DNA of 64,000 bases from Aquilaria yunnanensis (taxonomy: Eukaryota > Streptophyta > Magnoliopsida > Malvales > Thymelaeaceae): NCBI GenBank assembly GCA_039654915.1, contig JBDJPA010000014.1:1-64000 (forward strand), written 5' to 3'. Made by a program: the position numbers and the translations under genes. Shown here one piece after another: positions 29,364 through 41,790 of the stretch (positions within the stretch are counted from its first letter, which is position 1; each line of letters opens with the position of its first letter). The notes under the pieces were generated by a model. That model saw only the letters and a program-made list of their open reading frames with translations. It had not been told where the DNA came from and did no database searches.

Positions 29364-32139
29364 CAAGTTAGCAGTTACCATAATTCGACCCTTTACCATT
29401 ACCATTAGGGATGACAATTGGGTGGGTCAGGTTAGGTTTGGGTCAGGTCATTCAGGTTCAGGTCTACTTGGGTTAGCATGAATTCGGGTTCAGGTTGGGT
29501 TCAAGTCAGGTCATTTGGGTTCGGGTTAATTTCAGGTTGAGTTGATTTCGGGTTCAGGTTGGGTTGGGCCGGGTTTATTTGGGTTCGGGTTTACTTCAGG
29601 TTGAGTAATTTTAGTCTCGGATAACTTCAGGCCAGCTTTCGGTTAGGGATGGCAATTGGGTGGGTCAGATCAGGTTTAGGTCAAGTCATTCAGGTTCGGG
29701 TCTACTTGGGTTAGCATGAATTCGGGTTCAGGTCGGGTTCAAGTCAGGTCATTTGGGTTCGGGTTAATTTCAGGTTGAGTTGATTTCAGGTTCATGTTGG
29801 GTTGGGCCGAGTTTATTTGGGTTCGGGTTCACTTCAGGTCGGGTAATTTTAGTCTCGGGTAACTTCAGGCCAACTTTCGGGTCAAATTCAGGTCAACCTT
29901 TGTGTTCATGTGGGTTACTGGTGTGAAGTCAAAACGATTGAATCTATTCAATTTTTTTTTAAAATTTAAATCAAATAATTCAATTTTTTGTGTGATTTAA
30001 TTTAAATTTAAATTTCATTTTTTAGTATATTTAATTAAAATATTAATAAAAATCTTCTTTATTATAGTTTAGTACATATTTAAGTAATTTAACATTGATA
30101 GTAACATTTGATTTTTTTTCTAAACCCATACCCTTTAACTATCATTGTACAGATTATTCAGATCTTCACCCAGCTATCACTCAGATATACACAACGACAA
30201 TTTTGTTATACTTATGTTTCAATGAATTTTCTTTGAAATTACAACAAAATGAAAACCAAGTTCATTATCAGTGACTAAATTGTAAATTTTTAAAAAATTT
30301 TGGGTGAAAGTGCAAAGATTTCAAAAATTTTAGGATCTATGTTGTAATTATTATGGGTGACTAAAATAAAATTTTTTAAAATTTAGGTACCTTATTGCAT
30401 TATACTTAAAAGTTTAGGGATGAATGTTATAATTTTAATAATTGCCTATTAAGATCATTAAACTTACTAAATATAAAAATTACTTCTGTTGGAAAAATCC
30501 AAATTTAGGATTCACTAAATATGGATGTTTTTTCCCTAAATAAGATACTTGTAATATATAGAAGTCCTAAAAAAATAGAAGTTACTAAATATGGAAATCT
30601 TTTCTCAAAATATGAAAATTATTAAACATGAATATCTTAAAAAAAGAAATGAAACTACCAAATATGAAAGTCTCATCTTTAAATATGAGACTTACTAAAT
30701 ATGGAAGTACCAAAAAATGGAAGTTACTAATAACGGAAGTCACCATTCCTAAATATAAGACATACTGAATATGAAAGACTCAAAAACTGGAAGTTACTAA
30801 ACATGGAAACCACCATATTTAGTACTGACTTAATATGGAAAATAATGAAAGATGAAAGTTAAGGTTTATGGTAAGGGTTAAAATCGGGTATTATCGGGTT
30901 TAGTTATCGGGGCATCTCGGGTTTAGGTCAGGTCAATCTCAGGTTTAGGTCATTTCGGGTTCGGGTCAATTCAGGCTCGGGTCATTTCGGGTTTGGGTCA
31001 CTTGGGTTCAGGTTTTCTCGGGTTTTCCTTTAATCGGGTTCGGGTTCAGGTCGGGTTGGCCACAATCAGGTTCAGGTCGTTGACTTTTTTAGTCAAATCG
31101 GGTCAGGTCGGGCTTGGGTTCTATTGATACTCAAGTTCGTCCGACCCTTAAAAAATAAAAAAAATTAAAAAATTATTAATTTTAAAAAATTAATTAATTA
31201 AAATTAAAAAAAATTAATTAAATTAATTATTATTATTAATTAATTAAATTATTTAAAAATTAAATAGCTTATGAGGGCATTTTAAGGTTAGTTAAAAATA
31301 ATATATAGATATCTATATGTATATAATTAAAAAAAAAGAGAAAAAAGAAAAGAAAACTCTTCTTTCACTCCCACACGGCTCTCTCTTCTCGCCCTCTCCA
31401 GAAGCTTCTCTCCCCCCCTTCTTATCTGCTCTCGATCCTACCATCTGAGAGACAGAGAGAGCTCAGAACAGAGCTCCTTCTCATCTTCCCCTCCTTCTAA
31501 CCGACTCCTCTCTACTTTAATCACTCTCTCTTCTCTCAATCCGCTCTCAGCTCTTAAAATCTCTCAACCTCGTCTCTTCACAAACAAAAACTCGCAGCGG
31601 TCATAGCCGACTACCATGCATTCCCTCCCACGTCCTTCTCTGCTGAAACTCGCGATGGTGCCTTGATCTCCAACGACGACCTTGAGAGCATCTCAGCTCG
31701 TGGAGCGGACTCCGAGCTCACCGTCGCGTTTCCCCTACCGTCCGAGCACGCCGACGCGCGCTCCTCCCCTCTATGCTCCTCTGCTGCCGTTCTCTCGAAC
31801 CCGCTCCGTCGAGCAGCACCGTCACCTCTTCCCCCCCGCTGTCCACAGCCTCGACGTCACCGTGACGCTGCCGTCCCTTCACCACCGTGCCCACGCCTTG
31901 CGCTCTGCCATGCCACACTCGCGCTCCGTGTTCTTTCGCGCCTAGGCTTCCTTCCCTGCTCTCAGTCATCTCGCCGTCTTCTCGCCGCGCCAACACCGCC
32001 CTTGCCTTCGCGCCTTGCCCTAGCCCAGCCTCCACTTAATCCGCCTCTCCTCCCGCCGCCTCGACGCTTGAAGGAACAAGAAAACGAAGACGAAAAACAG
32101 ACGCGTTTTTGACTGAGTCAAACAAATTTTCCCTTTTTG

Positions 32140-32213
32140 GTAAAATTCCTATTTTACATCCTTAGTTCTCTTCATTTTATCCATTTAAGTCATTAACTTT
32201 ATTTTCTTTACAG
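32140..32213 (+). other. Conserved intron-like module in the solo LTR (74 nt)
   Basis: Donor G|GTAAAATTC, branch-like cattaac, acceptor ctttacag|att. The LTR is strongly diverged around it from the LTR at 11764, yet the module keeps its ends and length. Confidence 0.5.
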
Positions 32214-33073
32214 ATTGAGCATTGACAGCAAGTTTCTTTTTGTTTTCTTTCTTATTTTCGTTTGTTTTGGTCACTCATTAAGTGCAGCCATTAAATCTTC
32301 ATAAAAATATAACCTAGTGTGTTTGTTTGTTTTATATTAACTAATGTTGACACCCAATTTCGTCCGGCTTAAAAATAAAAAAAATTAATTAATTATTTTA
32401 AAAATTAAAACTTATAAAAAAAAATTATTATTGAATTACTTAATTAATTGATTACTTAATTAAAAAAATAATGATAGTAATAATGGCAATATTATTTTAG
32501 GGGCGTTCGAACACACACAGCTTCTCTCCTTCTTTTCCCTCTCCCTCTCTCACTTCTCTCGCGAACTCTCTCTCTCTCCTTTGCCCTCCTCTCTCCTTCT
32601 CCCTCTCTGTTTCTCCTTCTCTCTCTCTCTTCTCGCAAACTCTCTCTCTCTCCTTTGCTCTCCTCTCTGTTTCTCCTTCTCTCTCTCTCTTCTCTTCCCC
32701 CTCTCTTCCCTTTCGCCCCCTCTGTTCCAGCCCGATGCCCTTCCTCTGCTGGCTGGGCCTCCTCCTCTGCGTCGACGGCCCGTCCGAGCTCGCCGTCGTC
32801 GATCACACCTCCAGCCGTCTCCAGCTGCCGACAGCCACCGCCAGCTTCGCCTTCGCCACCAGCTTCGACTTCACCCGCCAGCCAGATCACCCTCGCGTCG
32901 CGCCACCAGCCACCCAGCTCCAGCGCCCCCTAGCCGTCGTCCTCTGCCGTGCTCGTCGGACGACGCCTGAAGGAAGAAGAAGGCAGTAAACGCCATACGT
33001 TTTTTTTATTTTAATTTTTGACCAGAAGTCAAAGACTATTCTTTTACGTTTTTTTTTTTTTTTTTTTTTTTGG

Positions 33074-33149
33074 GTAAAATTCTGTTTAGACCTTAGCTTT
33101 TCTTTATTTTGATCATGTAAGTCACTAACATATTCTATTTTTTTTGCAG
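33074..33149 (+). other. Conserved intron-like module in the nested LTR (76 nt)
   Basis: Donor G|GTAAAATTC, branch-like cactaac, acceptor ttttttgcag|att. The inverted copy is at 36639-36714. Confidence 0.5.
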
Positions 33150-34407
33150 ATTAACCACTCAGCAAGTTTTATTGTTTTCTTTGCTTTAAGTTCCTTTGTT
33201 TATTTTGTCTATTTTAACCATTCATTTAAATTTAGCCATAAAATTGATGTAGGAATATAATCTGAATTTTTTTTTTCTTAGTTTGTTTATCTATTTAATT
33301 TTGGGATAGTTTAATTATTATTTAATATTCACGATGCATCTAAAAAAATCATTCCGCGTGGATTTAATAAAATTCTAAAAAATGAATTTAGGACAGTAGT
33401 AAATCACAAAAGTCCATATCCAGATGGTTCGGTTAGAATCCATGGTTTGGATTTTATTTAAAATAAATAAATAAACCAAAATTAAAATTAAATAACGAAA
33501 CCCGGATCGCAAATCGACTCGTTATTGACCCAGTTATGAAAGTCCATAATTTCGACATAATTTTAATTTGTGCTTCTGGGTTTATTTGATTTGTCTAATT
33601 GAGACTTTAATTTGTTTTAATTTACAATTAAGTCATTAATTTACTTATTTTCTATTATACTTTTGTTTGCTCAGCTAATTAAAGGCATAAATTAACTTAG
33701 GAATTGACATTAAGCTTAATTATATGATTAAGTTAAATAGGTAATTTTAATAAATAATTTATCTTTGGATTTATTTAATTTATTCATCTGAACTTTGAGT
33801 TTGTTTTGATTTACAATTCGTGCATTGATTTCCTTTTATTGTCTTTTCGTTTGCTCAAATAATTAAATGTGTAAATTAACTGAGGAATTAATGTTAAGCA
33901 TAATTATATGATTAGATTAGATAAACTTTTTTTTATTAATCTAAAATTAGTTTGACATAATAAAAATCACACCTAGGAAATATTCAGTCTACCTCTGCCA
34001 TTTAATAATTAATTAAATAGCTAATAATAAATTAAATTTAAATTAAATTCCATGACCAGATGATTCGGTTAGAATCTATGGCTTGGATATTAATTGAAAT
34101 TATTTTAAAAAAATAATAATAAAATAAAATAAAAATTTAATAATGAAATTCGTTCGTGAATCCTCAACTCGACTAAAAGTCGATTCAGAATCTCGGTACA
34201 ATTCTTCTCTTATTCTCCATTTTTTTATTTATACAAGTCACTAACTTTTTTTTTATTTCTACAGAACTAACAATAATCTTTATATGTTTATTATTATTAT
34301 TTATTATTATTATTATTATTATTATTGTTATTATTATTATTATTCTATTCAGATTACTAACTATTTAATTTTTGCATAAACTAATTACTAACTCAACTAA
34401 CATCACT

Positions 34408-34762
34408 AACCATTTAATTTTTGCTATACTAACAATTAATTGTGCTAACCACTAACTTTCATTATTATTGTTATCACTAACCATTTAATTTGTGCTATAC
34501 TAACAATTAATTGTGCTAACCACTAACTTTCATTATTATTGTTATCACTAACCATTTAATTTGTGCTATACTAACAATTAATTGTGCTAACCACTAACTT
34601 TCATTATTATTGTTATCACTAACCATTTAATTTGTGCTATACTAACAATTAATTGTGCTAACCACTAACTTTCATTATTATTGTTATCACTAACCATTTA
34701 ATTTGTGCTATACTAACAATTAACTGTGCTAACTACTAACTTTATTATTATTATTGTTACTA
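34408..34762 (+). repeat. Tandem repeat, 71-bp unit, five copies
   Basis: aaccatttaattt(g/t)tgcta recurs at 34408, 34479, 34550, 34621 and 34692, exactly 71 bp apart. The copies are nearly identical, so the amplification is recent. It lies within the att/tta-rich part of the LTR. Confidence 0.88.
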
Positions 34763-34854
34763 ATTTACTAACTTTATTACTTTTTTATTATTGTTACTAA
34801 CTTACTAACTTTATTATTATTATTGTCACTAACTTACTAATCTTTTATTATTGT

Positions 34855-35862
34855 TAACGATAGGAGAGTTCCTATCGTCGAGGTTCTAAGGTAGGACCCT
34901 TAACCTCAAAACAATCAATTTTCCTTCAAACGATAGGAGAGTTCCTATCGTCGAGGTTCTAAGGTAGGACCCTTAACCTCAAAATCATCAATTTTCCTTC
35001 AAACGATAGGAGAGTTCCTATCGTCGAGGTTCTAAGGTAGGACCCTTAACCTCAAAATCATCAATTTTCCTTCAAACGATAGGAGAGTTCCTATCGTCGA
35101 GGTTTAAGGTAGGACCCTTAACCTCAAAATCATCAATTTTCCTTCAAACGATAGGAGAGTTCCTATCGTCGAGGTTCTAAGGTAAGACCCTTAACCTCAA
35201 AACAATCAATTTTCCTTCAAACGATAGGAGAGTTCCTATCGTCGAGGTTCTAAGGTAAGACCCTTAACCTCAAAATCATCAATTTTCCTTCAAACGATAG
35301 GAGAGTTCCTATCGTTGAGGTTCTAAGGTAGGGCCCTTAACCTCAAACTTGCAACGATAGGAGGGTTCCTATCGTCGAGGTTCTAAGATAGGGCCCTTAA
35401 CCTCAAACTTGCAACGATAGGAGGGTTCCTATCGTCGAGGTTCTAAGGTAGGGCCCTTAACCTCAAACTTGCAACGATAGGAGGGTTCCTATCGTCGAGG
35501 TTCTAAGGTAGGGCCCTTAACCTCAAACTTGCAACGATAGGAGAGTTCCTATCGTCGAGGTTCTAAGGAGAGTTCCTTAAACCTCAAACAATCAATCATC
35601 AATTTTTCTTCAAATGATAAGAGAGTCCTTATCGCAGAGGTTCTAAGGTAGGGCCCTTAACCTCAAACTTGCAACGATAGGAGAGTTCCTATCGTCGAGG
35701 TTCTAAGGAGAGTTCCTTAAACCTCAAACAATCAATCATCAATTTTTCTTCAAACGATAAGAGAGTCCTTATCGCAGAGGTTCTAAGGTAGGGCCCTTAA
35801 CCTCAAACTTGCAACGATAGGAGAGTTCCTATCGTCGAGGTTCTAAGGAGAGTTCCTTAACG
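34855..35862 (+). repeat. Hairpin-rich tandem array, nested element, first block
   Basis: It has the same two-hairpin units as 24277-26352 (CGATAGGA-gagt-TCCTATCG, then GAGGTT..AAGG..CCTTAACCTC). It sits inside LTR sequence, which is not the normal place for this array, and borders the inverted block at 35862/35863. Confidence 0.88.
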
Positions 35863-37772
35863 TTTATCTAATCTAATCATATAATTATGCTTAACATTAA
35901 TTCCTCAGTTAATTTACACATTTAATTATTTGAGCAAACGAAAAGACAATAAAAGGAAATCAATGCACGAATTGTAAATCAAAACAAACTCAAAGTTCAG
36001 ATGAATAAATTAAATAAATCCAAAGATAAATTATTTATTAAAATTACCTATTTAACTTAATCATATAATTAAGCTTAATGTCAATTCCTAAGTTAATTTA
36101 TGCCTTTAATTAGCTGAGCAAACAAAAGTATAATAGAAAATAAGTAAATTAATGACTTAATTGTAAATTAAAACAAATTAAAGTCTCAATTAGACAAATC
36201 AAATAAACCCAGAAGCACAAATTAAAATTATGTCGAAATTATGGACTTTCATAACTGGGTCAATAACGAGTCGATTTGCGATCCGGGTTTCGTTATTTAA
36301 TTTTAATTTTGGTTTATTTATTTATTTTAAATAAAATCCAAACCATGGATTCTAACCGAACCATCTGGATATGGACTTTTGTGATTTACTACTGTCCTAA
36401 ATTCATTTTTTAGAATTTTATTAAATCCACGCGGAATGATTTTTTTAGATGCATCGTGAATATTAAATAATAATTAAACTATCCCAAAATTAAATAGATA
36501 AACAAACTAAGAAAAAAAAAATTCAGATTATATTCCTACATCAATTTTATGGCTAAATTTAAATGAATGGTTAAAATAGACAAAATAAACAAAGGAACTT
36601 AAAGCAAAGAAAACAATAAAACTTGCTGAGTGGTTAATCTGCAAAAAAAATAGAATATGTTAGTGACTTACATGATCAAAATAAAGAAAAGCTAAGGTCT
36701 AAACAGAATTTTACCCAAAAAAAAAAAAAAAACGTAAAAGAATAGTCTTTGACTTCTGGTCAAAAATTAAAATAAAAAAAACGTATGGCGTTTACTGCCT
36801 TCTTCTTCCTTCAGGCGTCGTCCGACGAGCACGGCAGAGGACGACGGCTAGGGGGCGCTGGAGCTGGGTGGCTGGTGGCGCGACGCGAGGGTGATCTGGC
36901 TGGCGGGTGAAGTCGAAGCTGGTGGCGAAGGCGAAGCTGGCGGTGGCTGTCGGCAGCTGGAGACGGCTGGAGGTGTGATCGACGACGGCGAGCTCGGACG
37001 GGCCGTCGACGCAGAGGAGGAGGCCCAGCCAGCAGAGGAAGGGCATCGGGCTGGAACAGAGGGGGCGAAAGGGAAGAGAGGGGGAAGAGAAGAGAGAGAG
37101 AGAAGGAGAAACAGAGAGGAGAGCAAAGGAGAGAGAGAGAGTTTGCGAGAAGAGAGAGAGAGAAGGAGAAACAGAGAGGGAGAAGGAGAGAGGAGGGCAA
37201 AGGAGAGAGAGAGAGTTCGCGAGAGAAGTGAGAGAGGGAGAGGGAAAAGAAGGAGAGAAGCTGTGTGTGTTCGAGAGAGAGTGAGAGAGCTCGGCCGAGA
37301 GGGAGAAGGAGAGCCCCCCGGAGAGGGAGAGCGTGAGGGAGAAGATGAAGAAGAAGAACGTGAAGGAGAGAAGATCAGAGAGTGATCCTGAAGGAGAGAA
37401 GATAAGATTAGAGATAAAAGGGGGGGAGCCTCTGTCGGCCACCCTCCCCATTTTTTATTATTATTTTTGTTTTTTTCTTCTTTTTCTTTTTAATTAATTA
37501 ATTAATTAATAATTTTTAATTTTAATTAATTTAGATTTAATTTATTATTATTTTTTTTTATTTTTTTTTCTTTTTCTTCCCATTTTTTTTTAACATACAA
37601 ACTAAAAAGAACGCCCCTAAAATAATATTGCCATTATTACTATCATTATTTTTTTAATTAAGTAATCAATTAATTAAGTAATTCAATAATAATTTTTTTT
37701 TATAAGTTTTAATTTTTAAAATAATTAATTAATTTTTTTTATTTTTAAGCCGGACGAAATTGGGTGTCAACA
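35863..37772 (-). repeat. Inverted LTR start of the nested element
   Basis: Read on the minus strand it starts tgttgacacccaatttcgtc at 37772 and matches 32345-33928. It keeps about 330 bp (37270-37605) that the plus copy has lost. With the plus copy it forms an inverted repeat of about 1.6 kb around a 1.9-kb spacer. ORFs within 36792-37451 are low-complexity Ser/Leu or Arg/Glu sequence and are not supported. Confidence 0.82.
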
Positions 37773-37787
37773 GCTGCCCCCCTTTGC
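37773..37787 (-). promoter_or_regulatory. Polypurine tract, inverted block
   Basis: The reverse complement is gcaaaggggggcagc, identical to 26446-26460, directly upstream of the inverted LTR start. Confidence 0.75.
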
Positions 37788-37879
37788 ATGCTTCATGGGA
37801 CATGATGTATGCAAAGTTAGTTACCAAATTTCGTCCAGCTTAGCTAGGCATTGAAAACCTTCTCGCCGCCTAAACTCTG

Positions 37880-40800
37880 AGGTTTAAGAAAAGGTCCTTA
37901 GAACCTCTAACGATAGGAAAAGTTCTATCGTTGTAAGATGGACTGAATGATTGATTGTTTGTTTGAGGTTTAAGGAAAGGTCCTTAGAGCCTCTAACGAT
38001 AGGAAAGGTTCTATCGTTGTAAGATGGACTGAATGATTGATTGTTTGTTTGAGGTTAAGGAAAGGTCCTTGGAACCTCTAACGATAGGAAAGGTTCTATC
38101 GTTGTAAGATGGACTGAATGATTGATTGTTTGTTTGAGGTTTAAGGAAAGGTCCTTGGAACCTCTAACGATAGGAAAGGTTCTATCGTTGTAAGATGGAC
38201 TGAATGATTGATTGTTTGTTTGAGGTTTAAGGAAAGGTCCTTGGAACCTCTAACGATAGGAAAGGTTCTATCGTTGTAAGATGGACTGAATGATTGATTG
38301 TTTGTTTGAGGTTTAAGGAAAGGTCCTTGGAACCTCTAACGATAGGAAAGGTTCTATCGTTGTAAGATGGACTGAATGATTGATTGTTTGTTTGAGGTTT
38401 AAGGAAAGGTCCTTAGAACCTCTAACGATAGGAAAGGTTCTATCGTTGTAAGATGGACGGAATGATTGATTGTTTGTTTGAGGTTTAAGGAAAGGTCCTT
38501 GGAACCTCTAACGATAGGAAAGGTTCTATCGTTGTAAGATGGACTGAATGATTGATTGTTTGTTTGAGGTTTAAGGAAAGGTCCTTGGAACCTCTAACGA
38601 TAGGAAAGGTTATATCGTTGTAAGATGGACTGAATGATTGATTGTTTGTTTGAGGTTTAAGGAAAGGTCCTTGGAACCTCTAACGATAGGAAAGGTTATA
38701 TCGTCGTAAGATGGACTGAATGATTGATTGTTTGTTTGAGGTTTAAGGAAAGGTCCTTGGAACCTCTAACGATAGGAAAGGTTATATCGTCGTAAGATGG
38801 ACTGAATGATTGATTGTTTGTTTGAGGTTTAAGGAAAGGTCCTTGGAACCTCTAACGATAGGAAAGGTTCTATCGTCGTAAGATGGACTGAATGATTGAT
38901 TGTTTGTTTGAGGTTTAAGGAAAGGTCCTTAGAACCTCTAACGATAGGAAAGGTTCTATCGTTGTAAGATGGACTGAATGATTGATTGTTTGTTTGAGGT
39001 TTAAGGAAAGGTCCTTAGAACCTCTAACGATAGGAAAGGTTCTATCGTTGTAAGATGGACTGAATGATTGATTGTTTGTTTGAGGTTTAAGGAAAGGTCC
39101 TTAGAACCTCTAACGATAGGAAAGGTTCTATCGTTGTAAGATGGACTGAATGATTGATTGTTTGTTTGAGGTTTAAGGAAAGGTCCTTGGAACCTCTAAC
39201 GATAGGAAAGGTTCTATCGTTGTAAGATGGACTGAATGATTGATTGTTTGTTTGAGGTTTAAGGAAAGGTCCTTAGAACCTCTAACGATAGGAAAGGTTC
39301 TATCGTTGTAAGATGGACTGAATGATTGATTGTTTGTTTGAGGTTTAAGGAAAGGTCCTTGGAACCTCTAACGATAGGAAAGGTTCTATCGTTGTAAGAT
39401 GGACTGAATGATTGATTGTTTGTTTGAGGTTTAAGGAAAGGTCCTTAGAACCTCTAACGATAGGAAAGGTTCTATCGTTGTAAGATGGACTGAATGATTG
39501 ATTGTTTGTTTGAGGTTTAAGGAAAGGTCCTTAGAACCTCTAACGATAGGAAAGGTTATATCGTTGTAAGATGGACTGAATGATTGATTGTTTGTTTGAG
39601 GTTTAAGGAAAGGTCCTTAGAACCTCTAACGATAGGAAAGGTTCTATCGTTGTAAGATGGACTGAATGATTGATTGTTTGTTTGAGGTTTAAGGAAAGGT
39701 CCTTAGAACCTCTAACGATAGGAAATGTTATATCGTTGTAAGATGGACTGAATGATTGATTGTTTGTTTGAGGTTTAAGGAAAGGTCCTTGGAACCTCTA
39801 ACGATAGGAAAGGTTATATCGTTGTAAGATGGACTGAATGATTGATTGTTTGTTTGAGGTTTAAGGAAAGGTCCTTGGAACCTCTAACGATAGGAAAGGT
39901 TCTATCGTTGTAAGATGGACTGAATGATTGATTGTTTGTTTGAGGTTTAAGGAAAGGTCCTTCGAACCTCTAACGATAGGAAAGGTTCTATCGTTGTAAG
40001 ATGGACTGAATGATTGATTGTTTGTTTGAGGTTTAAGGAAAGGTCCTTAGAACCTCTAGCGATAGGAAAGGTTCTATCGTTGTAAGATGGACTGAATGAT
40101 TGATTGTTTGTTTGAGGTTTAAGGAAAGGTCCTTGGAACCTCTAACGATAGGAAAGGTTCTATCGTTGTAAGATGGACTGAATGATTGATTGTTTGTTTG
40201 AGGTTTAAGGAAAGGTCCTTGGAACCTCTAACGATAGGAAAGGTTCTATCGTTGTAAGATGGACTGAATGATTGATTGTTTGTTTGAGGTTTAAGGAAAG
40301 GTCCTTAGAACCTCTAACGATAGGAAAGGTTCTATCGTTGTAAGATGGACTGAATGATTGATTGTTTGTTTGAGGTTTAAGGAAAGGTCCTTGGAACCTC
40401 TAACGATAGGAAAGGTTCTATCGTTGTAAGATGGACTGAATGATTGATTGTTTGTTTGAGGTTTAAGGAAAGGTCCTTAGAACCTCTAACGATAGGAAAG
40501 GTTCTATCGTTGTAAGATGGACTGAATGATTGATTGTTTGTTTGAGGTTTAAGGAAAGGTCCTTAGAACCTCTAACGATAGGAAAGGTTCTATCGTTGTA
40601 AGATGGACTGAATGATTGATTGTTTGTTTGAGGTTAAGGAAAGGTCCTTAGAACCTCTAACGATAGGAAAGGTTCTATCGTTGTAAGATGGACTGAATGA
40701 TTGATTGTTTGTTTGAGGTTTAAGGAAAGGTCCTTAGAACCTCTAACGATAGGAAAGGTTCTATCGTTGTAAGATGGACTGAATGATTGATTGTTTGTTT

Positions 40801-41293
40801 GAGGTTAAGGAAAGGTCCTTAGAACCTCTAACGATAGGAAAGGTTCTATCGTTGTAAGATGGACTGAATGATTGATTGTTTGTTTGAGGTTTAAGGAAAG
40901 ATCCTTAGAACCTCTAACGATAGGAAAGGTTCTATCGTTGTAAGATGGACTGAATGATTGATTGTTTGTTTGAGGTTTAAGGAAAGGTCCTTAGAACCTC
41001 TAACGATAGGAAAGGTTCTATCGTTGTAAGATGGACTGAATGATTGATTGTTTGAGGTTAAGGAACTCTCCTTAGAACCTCGACGATAGGAACTCTCCTA
41101 TCGTTGCAAGTTTGAGGTTAAGGGCCCTACCTTAGAACCTCTGCGATAAGGACTCTCTTATCGTTTGAAGAAAAATTGATGATTGATTGTTTGAGGTTTA
41201 AGGAACTCTCCTTAGAACCTCGACGATAGGAACTCTCCTATCGTTGCAAGTTTGAGGTTAAGGGCCCTACCTTAGAACCTCTGCGATAAGGAC
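37880..41293 (-). repeat. Hairpin-rich tandem array, 86-bp unit, about 37 copies
   Basis: The 86-bp unit runs from gaggtttaaggaaaggtcct through aacctctaacgataggaaag and gttctatcgttgtaagatgg to gattgattgtttgttt. It has two hairpins (GAGGTT..AAGGA-aagg-TCCTT..AACCTC and AACGATAG..CTATCGTT). Copies differ at only a few positions (tta/ttg/ttc gaacc, ttctatcg/ttatatcg). The last 230 bp (41050-41293) return to the older unit type of the other arrays. Confidence 0.93.
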
Positions 41294-41790
41294 TGGTCGT
41301 TTAACGTCAGATTCCCGGGACTGTATCGTTCTCGTTCTTCATGAAAAATGCTCCATAAATCGAGAAGTTCACGTTGCACGGATCCACAAGAATGCGTCTC
41401 AAGAGTCAATTGGATATCATCCAATGAGTCCTTACTTAGGCCATTCTTAATGAATCGTATTTTATCTTCTCGATTATCAGATATCATCCCTAAAGAACGA
41501 CATTTAGTATTACAAGTCCACTGTCCACATTTATGGCAGACTTGTAACCTTTTCGCTCTTCGCTTTTTGGCATAAGAGCTTTTGCCTATACCAGGCATGT
41601 GAGACACAAATGCCTCTGGGATTTCGCTTGCCAGACGAACCTTGGCTTCGATTAACCACCGCACATCTTCAGGGATTCCTTTGTGCATCAGAACTCTTAA
41701 TCGTTCACAGCGAACTTGGTAGATCTTTTTGAGAATGTTCATTGGGAGAGAAGGAAAATATTTTCATAAGACAGAAAGAGTAGGATCCAT
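41272..41790 (-). pseudogene. Cysteine-rich protein, copy in the inverted block, early stop and lost C-terminus
   Basis: The start ATG is at 41790-41788. Codon 9 is TGA where the intact copies have CGA. The next in-frame ATG (41742) opens 156 codons holding the whole core: GIGKSSYA, basic block and CHKCGQWTCNTKC. After NDQ the sequence crosses into the tandem array at about 41293, so the last 15 or so residues are replaced by array-encoded ones. Copies 2 and 3 and the LOG-like gene are missing. A single deletion from the gene's 3' end into the array explains this. Confidence 0.8.

Larger units (their letters stand above)
32345..34854 (+). repeat. 5' LTR portion of the nested element
   Basis: Its first 1.58 kb matches, inverted, 37772-35863, apart from about 330 bp deleted here at ggggcgttc|gaacacac (32501-32520). 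It is C/T-rich at 32515-32760, where the ORFs on both strands are low-complexity and not supported. Hairpin motifs lie near 33413 and 34050. A second intron-like module is at 34196-34264. Confidence 0.75.

Noticed and set aside
31663..32112. Overlapping ORFs on both strands (149, 87 and 105 codons)
   Set aside because: They lie in the GC-rich leader of a solo LTR, overlap each other in several frames, and are Pro/Ser/Arg low-complexity with no domain. The composition alone keeps frames open.
32492..32989. ORFs rich in Leu/Ser or Glu/Arg
   Set aside because: These are translations of a CT/GA-rich LTR segment, repeated in inverted form at 36792-37451. No conserved protein is recognisable.
36792..37451. 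219-codon minus-strand ORF and 164-codon plus-strand ORF
   Set aside because: The same low-complexity LTR segment. The long 219-codon frame looks like a secreted Ser/Leu-rich protein but is not kept in the plus-strand arm.
24277..41293. CRISPR-like arrays
   Set aside because: The regular repeats have no unique spacers; the spacers are themselves repeated. The setting is a plant retrotransposon 3' UTR.
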